Shown: in pieces, positions 17,970-25,552 of the stretch
Layout of the letters: every line of letters begins with the position of its first letter
Numbering within the stretch: the stretch's first letter is position 1
Source of the DNA: Bacteroidia bacterium
GTDB lineage: Bacteria; Bacteroidota; Bacteroidia; B-17B0; Aurantibacillaceae
Direction of reading: 5' to 3'
Length of the DNA: 64,000 nt
NCBI GenBank assembly: GCA_026414605.1
Contig: JAOAIP010000038.1
Location: 1 to 64,000, forward strand
Program-made: the position numbers and the translations under genes
The notes under the pieces: model-generated
What the model was told of the DNA's origin: nothing
The model's database searches: none
Seen by the model: the letters and a program-made list of their open reading frames with translations, nothing else

Positions 17970-18980
17970 ATGAACAAATCTGCATTTGTTGAATTAGCCA
18001 AACACTTGAATAGTTATCTTCAAAAAAAAGAAACACCTTATTACTCATTGATTGAATCCTCTATTCATCAAGCAGAAATTCAAAATCCTTGGTTTATTAA
18101 GCGATTTGTTCATTCAATGCTACAAAGCATTATTCAAATATCATCAGAAGAAAGTTTAAATTTTTATACAAAAGATTTTATACCTACATCCAACCCCAAA
18201 AAAATTCTTGTTATTGCTGCGGGGAATATCCCAATGGTTTCTTATAGAGATGTAATGGATGTTTTATTATCAGGACACATTTTAATATTCAAGCCCTCTT
18301 CTAAAGATAATGTGCTAATGAAAATGATATTTCACATTTTACAAGATCTATATCCTGAATTAAAAAATAACATTCACATTATAGAGTCCCCCATTCGTTC
18401 AAATGAAATAGATGCAGTAATTGCGACAGGCACTAACAATACTGCAATGCACATTCATCAGTATTTTTCTCATTTACCCCGAATTGTTAGAAATAACCGA
18501 ACATCTATTGCTATCTTAAATGATCAAACAACAGATGAAGAATTAAGAAAACTCGCTGACGATGTAATGATGTATTTTGGATTAGGATGTAGAAATGTAT
18601 CCAAATTGTTTATTCCACAAAACTTTGACATTCAGAGAATTTTCACGGCTATCTACGATTATGGCTTTGTGATGCAACATCACAAGTATATGAACAATTA
18701 CGATTATTACCGAAGCATTTATTTACTCAACAAAGAATCTTTTTTGGAAAATAATTTTTTGATCGTCAAAGAAAGCCAACAACTACACGCTCCGGTTGCC
18801 AATTTATTTTATGAAAAATACACATCCGTGAATCAAATCAAGGACTACATCAATAAGCATCAACAAGATATACAATGTATTGTTGGGAATGGCTACGTTC
18901 CTTTTGGACAAGCCCAGTTCCCTTCTATAGATGATTTTGCAGATGGTATTAATACAAAAAAATTTTTAATGGGGTTATAA
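17970..18980 (+). CDS. LuxC-like acyl-CoA reductase
   Basis: A 336-residue member of the LuxC/acyl-CoA reductase family (aldehyde-dehydrogenase fold). The catalytic cysteine is in YFGLGCRNVSKLFIP, and the N-terminal nucleotide-binding part has KKILVIAAGNIPMVSYRD and HILIFKPSSKDN. In Bacteroidota this family is common outside luminescent organisms; reduction of fatty acyl-CoA to aldehyde is inferred. The protein is shorter than classical LuxC (about 480), as in related Bacteroidota homologues. No luxA/B/D/E genes are near. Confidence 0.88.
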   Translation: MNKSAFVELAKHLNSYLQKKETPYYSLIESSIHQAEIQNPWFIKRFVHSMLQSIIQISSEESLNFYTKDFIPTSNPKKILVIAAGNIPMVSYRDVMDVLLSGHILIFKPSSKDNVLMKMIFHILQDLYPELKNNIHIIESPIRSNEIDAVIATGTNNTAMHIHQYFSHLPRIVRNNRTSIAILNDQTTDEELRKLADDVMMYFGLGCRNVSKLFIPQNFDIQRIFTAIYDYGFVMQHHKYMNNYDYYRSIYLLNKESFLENNFLIVKESQQLHAPVANLFYEKYTSVNQIKDYINKHQQDIQCIVGNGYVPFGQAQFPSIDDFADGINTKKFLMGL

Positions 18981-18990
18981 ATTTTATTTA

Positions 18991-19023
18991 TTTGGATACT
19001 CCTAATTATAAAATGTACTTTTG
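18991..19023 (+). promoter_or_regulatory. Promoter for the di-haem peroxidase gene
   Basis: TTTG (18991-18994), then 21 nt, then TACTTTTG (19016-19023), a very good match to the Bacteroidota -33/-7 consensus. It ends 17 nt before the ATG at 19041. Confidence 0.7.
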
Positions 19024-19040
19024 CAAAAAAAATTACAACT

Positions 19041-20084
19041 ATGAAAAAAACAGTATTAAGTTTTGCCAGTGTTTTATTAATTACATCGTGTTCAAGCAAT
19101 GATGAAGCAAAACAATCAACACAAAACACACAACAACAAGAAGAACAAAGATATGACGAAGCATTGGCCGACAAATTAAATGTTTTTCAACCATTAGAAA
19201 TAACTGACACTTTAAATCCAGCATTAGTAAAACTTGGCCATCATTTGTATTTTGATAATCAACTATCTCGTAAACAAACAATGAGTTGTAACACGTGTCA
19301 TAACCTTTCTACGTTTGGTGTAGATAATCAACCTACTTCAAAAGGAGAAGAAGGAAAATTTGGGGATCGCAACTCGCCTACTACTTTAAATGCGGCTATT
19401 CATATTGCTCAATTTTGGGATGGAAGAGCAGCAACTGTTGAAGAACAAGCTGGTATGCCTATTCTCAATCCTATTGAAATGAATATCCCAAATGAAAAAT
19501 TTCTCATTGATAGATTAAAAAAATCAAGCTTATATCAACAATTATTCAAAGAAGCATTTCCTAATGAAAAAGATCCAATTACATATAATAATCTGAAAAA
19601 GGCCATTGGTGCGTTTGAAAGAAAATTGATTACACCATCTCGTTTTGATGAATATCTAAAAGGAAACAAAACTGCTTTAAGTATAGAAGAAAAAAAGGGT
19701 TTATTAACTTTTATTACAACAGGATGTACAACTTGTCATAATGGAGCTGGAATAGGTGGTAATATGTTTCAAAAATTTGCTGTATTCGGAAATTATTGGG
19801 ATTATACTCATAGTACAAAAATAGATAGTGGTAAGGTAACCATCACCAAATTAGCCGGCGATAGATTTGTATTCAAAGTTCCTTCTTTAAGAAATGTTGA
19901 AAAAACTCATCCTTATTTTCACGATGGGAGTGTTCAAAAGTTGGAAGACGCTGTAAAAATAATGGCGAAAGCACAACTTAATAAAGATTTATCTGATGAT
20001 GAAGTGAATAGTATTGTAACATTCTTAAAAGCTTTAACTTCTGATATTCCTGACGACTTAAAAAAATCTCCAATTGCACAATGA
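19041..20084 (+). CDS. Di-haem cytochrome c peroxidase (MauG/CcpA family) lipoprotein
   Basis: A 347-residue exported lipoprotein (LLITSC, C17) with two c-type haem sites, C83-N-T-C86-H87 and C229-T-T-C232-H233, the layout of bacterial di-haem peroxidases. It probably reduces hydrogen peroxide in the periplasm with electrons from small cytochromes. The conserved GDRNSPTTLNAAI and FKVPSLRNVEKTHPYFHDGS are typical. A Gln/Glu-rich linker (24-40) follows the lipid anchor. It has its own strong promoter and ends at a strong hairpin terminator shared with the convergent HMA gene. Confidence 0.95.
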   Translation: MKKTVLSFASVLLITSCSSNDEAKQSTQNTQQQEEQRYDEALADKLNVFQPLEITDTLNPALVKLGHHLYFDNQLSRKQTMSCNTCHNLSTFGVDNQPTSKGEEGKFGDRNSPTTLNAAIHIAQFWDGRAATVEEQAGMPILNPIEMNIPNEKFLIDRLKKSSLYQQLFKEAFPNEKDPITYNNLKKAIGAFERKLITPSRFDEYLKGNKTALSIEEKKGLLTFITTGCTTCHNGAGIGGNMFQKFAVFGNYWDYTHSTKIDSGKVTITKLAGDRFVFKVPSLRNVEKTHPYFHDGSVQKLEDAVKIMAKAQLNKDLSDDEVNSIVTFLKALTSDIPDDLKKSPIAQ

Positions 20085-20105
20085 AATAAATCTAATCAAA
20101 TTAAA

Positions 20106-20135
20106 AAAGCCCTAATCAATACAGATTAGGGCTTT
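20106..20135. terminator. Bidirectional hairpin terminator
   Basis: A perfect 12-bp stem, AAAGCCCTAATC (20106-20117) with GATTAGGGCTTT (20124-20135), and a 6-nt loop. A- and T-runs lie on both sides, so it can end both the peroxidase gene (plus) and the recJ-HMA group (minus). Confidence 0.85.
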
Positions 20136-20160
20136 ATAGTTTTAATAATTTTCTTGTTAC

Positions 20161-20499
20161 TCACTCTACTCTTCTTTCATATTTACAACTATCAGGTAAT
20201 TTTTCATACTCATAATCATCGCCAAAGTACCTTTCATTATCAAAACCCGCCAACGATACATTTTTCAAGATATTATCTAATGTTACTTTTGTAGAGTCAT
20301 ATTTAAGAGTCAATAATTTTGTTTCCATATTCCAATCTGCAATTTGTACACCATCTAATTTTGCAGCACTATCTATTTTTGCTTTGGCTAATTCACAAGA
20401 TCCCCAAACATGTACTTGCGCTTCTTTTACTGTATTGGTACAAGCAAAAAATAAAACTGAAATTCCAAAAACAACATTCAAAAAAAATTTCTTTTTCAT
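20161..20499 (-). CDS. HMA-like lipoprotein with degenerate metal-binding motif
   Basis: A 112-residue lipoprotein (LFFAC, C20) followed by a heavy-metal-associated fold (about 26-95): VHVWGSCELAKAKIDSAAK, then DGVQIADWNMETKLLTLKYD and ILKNVSLAGFDNE. In related Bacteroidota HMA proteins the first loop is CxxC. Here C35 is kept but the second position is A38 (CELA), and the tail LPDSCKYERR has a single Cys105. Copper or zinc binding is therefore doubtful. It is the last gene of the minus-strand train and starts 6 nt after the deacetylase stop. Confidence 0.8.
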   Translation of the reverse strand: MKKKFFLNVVFGISVLFFACTNTVKEAQVHVWGSCELAKAKIDSAAKLDGVQIADWNMETKLLTLKYDSTKVTLDNILKNVSLAGFDNERYFGDDYEYEKLPDSCKYERRVE

Positions 20500-20505
20500 A
20501 AGAAT

Positions 20506-21120
20506 TTATTTTAGCGGCACAAATGTAAGTTTTAATTTTTGACAAAATTCAATATAAGATGGTAAAATTTCTGAAATTAGACGAAAAGATTTTTGGCTAT
20601 CATGAAATAATATAATTTGCCTCCCTATCGTTTTCTTGTATAAGCTATTTAAGCATTTTTGAACAGTCATTTGGGGGTGATAATCATAACTAATAACACT
20701 CCAAAAAACAATTTTAAAATTATGTTTTAATAATGCTTTGTATTGCGATGGCTTTAATTTTCCATAAGGTGGACGAAATAACGGTGTGTTATAAATCTTG
20801 TAAAACTTCAAAACATCTTGTAGATATTCTTCACTTGTGTATTTCCATGCATTTAAATGCGAAAAGGTATGATTGCCTATACTATGCTTGTTTTGTAAGA
20901 GTTTATGAAAAATACCCGTATGCTTTTGGATATTTTCTCCTACACAAAAAAAGGTTGCAGGGATATTGTAATGCTTTAATACATCTATCACATATTCTGT
21001 AACTTCAGGAATAGGTCCATCATCAAAAGTAAGGGCTATATAAGAAGGGTGATTTAAATGAAATTGAGCATTAGGATAAATTTGTTTTAATAAATAAATG
21101 GGTGTTTGTGAAAAAATCAT
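20506..21120 (-). CDS. Polysaccharide deacetylase (NodB homology domain)
   Basis: A 204-residue carbohydrate esterase 4 domain. Catalytic and metal residues are visible: LTFDDGP (D33, D34), H84-x3-H88 in NHTFSH, RPPYG and the C-terminal LFHDS. The protein is little more than the NodB domain and has no obvious signal peptide, so a cytosolic or membrane-edge substrate such as peptidoglycan or LPS sugar precursors is possible. It begins 3 nt after the methyltransferase stop, indicating a shared pathway. Confidence 0.93.
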   Translation of the reverse strand: MIFSQTPIYLLKQIYPNAQFHLNHPSYIALTFDDGPIPEVTEYVIDVLKHYNIPATFFCVGENIQKHTGIFHKLLQNKHSIGNHTFSHLNAWKYTSEEYLQDVLKFYKIYNTPLFRPPYGKLKPSQYKALLKHNFKIVFWSVISYDYHPQMTVQKCLNSLYKKTIGRQIILFHDSQKSFRLISEILPSYIEFCQKLKLTFVPLK

Positions 21121-21123
21121 ACA

Positions 21124-21879
21124 TTACTTTTCTGCAATACAAAACAAATCTAAAGCAGAATCATCTACTGATTTAATGAAAAAATCATTTACTGTAATAT
21201 CTTTAGTCAGTGGATTTTCTCTCAAAAGTTTTTTTCTATTCCATCTATTGAGTATATCATAAGGAATTTGCAATGCCCATCTTGGCAATCTATGTTGCAA
21301 ATCCAAAATATCCCATTTTAATAACTTTTGCACCGATTGTTTGTTATGTTCATAATACTTCATTACTTTGTCATTCCCAAATACACCAAGCATTTGAACC
21401 TTTGAAAAATATTGATTAAATAATTGATGCAGTTGTTCTTTGGTATATTCTCTAATGTGCCAAGGATTTCGTGTGAGCGTAGTAAGTATATTAGGTGTAG
21501 TAATGATGCATTTCCCTTTTGGCTTCAAAACTCTATGTATTTCTTTGACAAATCTGTGATCGTCTTTAATATGCTCAATGACTTGAAAACTTACTACAAA
21601 ATCAAAAGTATTATCTTTGAAAGGCAAAGGTGGTACTTGTTGTTGAATAAATTCTACATTCTTGTATTGAGAAAAATCAATGGTAGATTTAAATTTATCA
21701 ATGGTTACAAACTTTTCACAATGGGGGGCGATATAATCAATGCCATAGCCACTACCTGTGCCTATTTCTAAAACATTTCCTTGAACAAGTTGAGCGGCTT
21801 GCACATAAGCAGCAATACTTCTTTGCAATACATAATTATCTGAAATCTCCTGATGATTGACTCTCTCTGCAGTAGACAT
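21124..21879 (-). CDS. Class I SAM-dependent methyltransferase
   Basis: A 251-residue Methyltransf_11/25-type enzyme. The SAM-binding glycine motif is NVLEIGTGSGYGIDYI (about 34-49), followed by the acidic FVTIDKF and the motif-II region FDFVVSFQVIEHIKDD, then VLKPKGKCIITTPN. Substrate unknown; context (radical SAM/SPASM enzyme upstream, sugar deacetylase downstream) suggests modification of a cell-surface molecule, which is inference. The gap to the radical SAM gene is 65 nt. Confidence 0.9.
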   Translation of the reverse strand: MSTAERVNHQEISDNYVLQRSIAAYVQAAQLVQGNVLEIGTGSGYGIDYIAPHCEKFVTIDKFKSTIDFSQYKNVEFIQQQVPPLPFKDNTFDFVVSFQVIEHIKDDHRFVKEIHRVLKPKGKCIITTPNILTTLTRNPWHIREYTKEQLHQLFNQYFSKVQMLGVFGNDKVMKYYEHNKQSVQKLLKWDILDLQHRLPRWALQIPYDILNRWNRKKLLRENPLTKDITVNDFFIKSVDDSALDLFCIAEK

Positions 21880-21944
21880 TTTTTGGGGCTAATGTAATAA
21901 TTATTTGTCGTAATAAGAGACACCTTTTAAGCATTTTACATACA

Positions 21945-22967
21945 TCAGATCTCACTAAATACTTTTGATCCTTCAGAACAATTCGTACAAATATCTATTT
22001 GCGAACGGTGATGAAGTATTTTTTTTCTAAACAAATCATATTCTTTGGAATGCCATATTTCTTTGAAAGAATGGCTTTTTATATCTCCCATTTCGTATTT
22101 AGCGTCTTTGTCAAAACAACAAGGCACTACTGCCCCATTTTGAGTAAACACACACGAAGCCCACATCCGCCAACAATGATTATACAAAGGATTTTGCAGT
22201 TTTAACTTATCTGTAGAAGTAAGATCATAACGAGTATATTGTGAGTGCTTGGGAATTAAAGTTTGTAATTGTTCTACTGAATACACTTGTGCAGTTTTGA
22301 TTTGATACCGAAGTTTTTTATCTTTGCAATATTCAATAAACAAAGGAAGTTCATTTAAGTTATGATCAAAAACAATCCATTGTAAAACAATAATAGGTGT
22401 AGTGCTTTGAAGCGATTGCTTGGCTGCAATGATATTCTCTATGGCTTGAAACACTTTTTGAACATTTCCTTTTTGTCTGTATTTTTCATACGTGCTTTGT
22501 GTCATTCCATCAATAGATATAATAATTTTGTGCAATCCTGATTCTACTAATTTTTGAGCAGACATTTCATCAATAAAATGAGCATTCGTGCTAATAAGCG
22601 TATAAATTTTATTTTGTGCTGCAATGCGAACCCATTCAAAAATTTTAGGATGAATGAGTGGTTCACCTTGAAAGTAAAAATTAATGTGTAATAGATACTC
22701 TTTTAGTTGAAAAATGATGTTTTGAAAAACAATCTCTTTCATATTTCCTGTAGGTCTTGAAAATTCTCGCAAACCACTTGGACAAGCAGGACATTCCAAA
22801 TTACACGCTGTAGTGGGTTCTACTGATATTGCCATTGGATAAGCCCAAACAATGGGCTTTTTCATCCAACGAGAAACATAAAAACTGATATTTAATAGCA
22901 AAGCATTCCAAATTTTTTGAAACGATAAAATGGAAAATGCAATTTTTATATCTTCCCAATATATCAT
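21945..22967 (-). CDS. Radical SAM/SPASM domain protein
   Basis: A 340-residue radical SAM enzyme. The SAM cluster ligands are C55-x3-C59-x2-C62 in TACNLECPACPSG. The C-terminal third carries SPASM-type cysteines (CWRMWASCVF, VVPCCFDKD, IDICTNCSEG) for extra Fe-S clusters. SPASM enzymes modify peptides or small molecules. No precursor-peptide ORF is seen nearby, so a surface-sugar or lipid substrate is as likely. Its ATG overlaps the terC stop by one base (TAATG), and an amphipathic N-terminus (1-35) may touch the membrane. Confidence 0.88.
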   Translation of the reverse strand: MIYWEDIKIAFSILSFQKIWNALLLNISFYVSRWMKKPIVWAYPMAISVEPTTACNLECPACPSGLREFSRPTGNMKEIVFQNIIFQLKEYLLHINFYFQGEPLIHPKIFEWVRIAAQNKIYTLISTNAHFIDEMSAQKLVESGLHKIIISIDGMTQSTYEKYRQKGNVQKVFQAIENIIAAKQSLQSTTPIIVLQWIVFDHNLNELPLFIEYCKDKKLRYQIKTAQVYSVEQLQTLIPKHSQYTRYDLTSTDKLKLQNPLYNHCWRMWASCVFTQNGAVVPCCFDKDAKYEMGDIKSHSFKEIWHSKEYDLFRKKILHHRSQIDICTNCSEGSKVFSEI

Positions 22968-23782
22968 TATTCAGAATTCTTGGACAAATTATCTTTTTCA
23001 TCGTCCATTAAAAAAGATCTTTGTCTTTTTACTTTTTGTTCTTTGATGTTTATCCATTCCGAAATAAGGGCAAATGCTAATGCCACATACGCATAGTTTT
23101 TGTTTAATTCTATATGTTGTTCTTTGGGTAATGAATAATTGTATGCAGATATAATGGACTCGGCTACTAACAATCCTCCAATAACCACTAAAAAGGTCAA
23201 TGCAATGGTCTTAATCCCTTGATTTTTATTAATAAAATCTGCAACATATCCCGAAAACAACATCATTAATATCATTGCAATAATGACAGCACTAAACATT
23301 ACAATAAAATTTCTACTTAATCCAACGGCTGTCAAAATAGAATCAAAAGAAAACACAATATCTATAAGTACTATTTGTAATACTACAGATGTAAATGTGG
23401 CTGCTCCCTTGATATTTAAGGATTCTTCTGAATGATAAATTTTATGTATTATTTCTTTAATTGTTTTAATTATTAAAAAAACACCTCCACTTAATAAAAT
23501 CAAATCACGACCTGAAAAATAAAATTTTCCTAAATGAAACAAAGGATTTGTTAATGATGCCAACCAAGTAATGGATAACAATAATATCGCTCGCATTATT
23601 AAAGCCAAAGCCAATCCTGTAATTCTCCCTCTTTGCTTTTGATGCTTTGGTAATTTATCTGCTACAATAGATATAAAAATGATGTTATCTATACCTAAAA
23701 TAATTTCTAATACAGATAAAACAAAAAGTGAAATAAGTCCTTGAATAGATAACAATTCTTGAAACTGTTGATGAAAGTCCAT
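22967..23782 (-). CDS. TerC family integral membrane protein
   Basis: A 271-residue inner-membrane protein with about seven membrane segments. It shows the TerC hallmarks LSVLEIILGIDNIIFISI near the N-terminus and IVLIDIVFSFDSILTAVG in the middle, two acidic membrane motifs that bind metal in the family. Proteins of this family act in manganese export and metallation of secreted enzymes (as shown for TerC/Alx in other bacteria). Its position just before an Fe-S enzyme and a metal-dependent deacetylase fits a metallation role, by inference. Confidence 0.92.
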   Translation of the reverse strand: MDFHQQFQELLSIQGLISLFVLSVLEIILGIDNIIFISIVADKLPKHQKQRGRITGLALALIMRAILLLSITWLASLTNPLFHLGKFYFSGRDLILLSGGVFLIIKTIKEIIHKIYHSEESLNIKGAATFTSVVLQIVLIDIVFSFDSILTAVGLSRNFIVMFSAVIIAMILMMLFSGYVADFINKNQGIKTIALTFLVVIGGLLVAESIISAYNYSLPKEQHIELNKNYAYVALAFALISEWINIKEQKVKRQRSFLMDDEKDNLSKNSE

Positions 23783-23787
23783 AATTT

Positions 23788-25500
23788 TTAATGTATTTTA
23801 ATGTCTTGTATGTTTAAGTTAAAAATAGGATGTTCTGTTTGAACATCATCAATATCAATTTTACACAAACAATCAAAGGTTTTGCCTTTTATTTGATCAT
23901 AATAAGTAATCCCATTAAAAAAAATAGCAGGATACTCTTTGTGTAATGTATTCGTTAAATATAATTTTAAATGTCCATTTCCAATTTCTGTCATTCTTCC
24001 CGAATCTTTGATATTTTTAATCCAAAACACAGGATGATGATTGGATGGACCGTGTGGTTCAAATTGCTTCAATATTCGTAAAAATTTAGGCGTAATTTCT
24101 TCTAATGCTAATTCAGCATCTACATACACTTTTTTGATTTGTTGATTTTGAGTAATAGATTGCTTGACACAAAACTCAAAGCGTTCAATAAAAAAATCCA
24201 ATTTATCTTTTTCAATGCTCAATCCTGCAGCGTGTTTATGACCACCAAATTGATATAAAAATTCCTTGCAAGAACTTAATGCTTCATATAAATCAAAATC
24301 TTCCACACTTCTTGCCGAACCTGTAATAAGTCCATCGTGTTCGGTAAGTACTATCGTTGGACGATAATACCGTTCCACTAATTTTGCAGCAACTATTCCC
24401 ACAATCCCTTTATTCCAAGAGTTCTTAAATACAACCGTAGTCGTTTTTTGATGAAAATTTTTATCACTTTCAATAATTTCTATGGCTTCTTCTAATGTTT
24501 GTTTGTCTAATCCTTGACGATCGGCATTTACATCATTTAATTCTTTTGCCCATTGTTCGGCTTCTTGTTCGTTTGATGAAATTAATAATTGGACGGCTTT
24601 TGAACCGTGTTCTAACCTTCCTGCAGCATTGATTCGTGGTGCTATCACAAATACCAAATCAGAAACCTTTAAGGGCTTTTGTCTTTTTGTAAATGCAACA
24701 TCAATCAATTTTTTGACACCAGTAGATGGCTGTGTGTTTATTTTTTGTAATCCATAATACACTAATACTCTGTTTTCACCATCAATAGGAACTATATCTG
24801 CAGCGGTACTAATGGTTACTAAATCCAAAAATTGTAAATAATGAGATGTGTCCTTTTGATATTTTTCACAATATGCTTGCATTAACTTAAACCCTATTCC
24901 ACAACCCGTCAATTCTTTGTAAGGATAAGTACATTGTGGCTTTTTAGGATTAAGAATCGCATACGCATTGGGCAGTTCCGAAGATGGCAAATGATGATCA
25001 CAAACAATACAATCTATTCCAAGCGATTGAGCATAGTTTATCTTTTCTATTTCCTTAATGCCACAATCCAAAATTATCATTAATGAAAAACCATTGTTTT
25101 TGGCATATTCTACACCTTGATAAGACACACCATACCCTTCTTTGAATCTATCAGGTATGTAATAATCCAAAAGATGTTTATCCGTCCATTGTTGAAGAAA
25201 TAAATACATAGAAGACACGGCGGTCGTACCATCTACATCATAATCACCATAAATTAAAATTTTTTCTTTGTTGATAATAGATTTATACAATCGTTCAATT
25301 GCCTTATCCATATCGTGCATCAAAAACGGCGAATGCAAATGATCTAAAGATGGACGAAAAAACAATCGGGCTTGTTCAAACGTTTTTATCCCTCTTAATA
25401 CCAATAAATGAGCCAATGTTTTACTTATGCCCAATTCTTTTGCTAATTGAAATTTATACTCTTCGTCTTCTTTAGGTATGTTTTTGAGTACCCATTGCAT
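23788..25500 (-). CDS. recJ: Single-stranded-DNA-specific exonuclease RecJ
   Basis: A 5'-3' ssDNA exonuclease for recombination and mismatch repair, 570 residues. DHH-family motifs are visible: IYGDYDVDGTTAV (about 83-95), DCGIKE, CDHHLP (DHH 168-170), and later RINAAGRLEHG and the DHHA1 motif GGHKHAAGLSI. A C-terminal OB-like domain (about 455-570) binds DNA. Start at ATG 25500. It is first in a six-gene same-strand train ending at 20161, with terC 5 nt downstream. Confidence 0.96.
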   Translation of the reverse strand: MQWVLKNIPKEDEEYKFQLAKELGISKTLAHLLVLRGIKTFEQARLFFRPSLDHLHSPFLMHDMDKAIERLYKSIINKEKILIYGDYDVDGTTAVSSMYLFLQQWTDKHLLDYYIPDRFKEGYGVSYQGVEYAKNNGFSLMIILDCGIKEIEKINYAQSLGIDCIVCDHHLPSSELPNAYAILNPKKPQCTYPYKELTGCGIGFKLMQAYCEKYQKDTSHYLQFLDLVTISTAADIVPIDGENRVLVYYGLQKINTQPSTGVKKLIDVAFTKRQKPLKVSDLVFVIAPRINAAGRLEHGSKAVQLLISSNEQEAEQWAKELNDVNADRQGLDKQTLEEAIEIIESDKNFHQKTTTVVFKNSWNKGIVGIVAAKLVERYYRPTIVLTEHDGLITGSARSVEDFDLYEALSSCKEFLYQFGGHKHAAGLSIEKDKLDFFIERFEFCVKQSITQNQQIKKVYVDAELALEEITPKFLRILKQFEPHGPSNHHPVFWIKNIKDSGRMTEIGNGHLKLYLTNTLHKEYPAIFFNGITYYDQIKGKTFDCLCKIDIDDVQTEHPIFNLNIQDIKIH

Positions 25501-25552
25501 AAGTGTTAGTGATTAGTAGATAGTAAAAAGTTGAAAGTTAAAAGTTAATTGA
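25501..25552. repeat. Short AGTTGAAAGTTAAA-type repeat tract
   Basis: The recJ/YfhO gap contains AAAAAGTTGAAAGTTAAAAG at about 25525-25544, after two GATTAGTAG-like units. The same tract type recurs at 57876-57893 and, inverted, at 58045-58081. Such low-complexity repeats are scattered in Bacteroidota intergenic DNA. Confidence 0.6.

Noticed and set aside
17970-18980. Part of a luminescence (lux) operon
   Set aside because: Only the LuxC-like reductase is present; luxA, B, D and E are absent, and the family is common in non-luminous Bacteroidota.
18893-19174. Minus-strand ORF with a cysteine cluster (CSSCCCVFCVDC)
   Set aside because: It lies opposite the LuxC-like gene's end and the peroxidase gene's start, crosses the peroxidase promoter, and its cysteines come from AC-rich codons of the Gln/Thr-rich linker on the other strand.
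21945-22967. RiPP maturase with a precursor peptide
   Set aside because: The SPASM cysteines suggested it, but I found no small peptide ORF beside the gene; neighbours are transferase and deacetylase genes.
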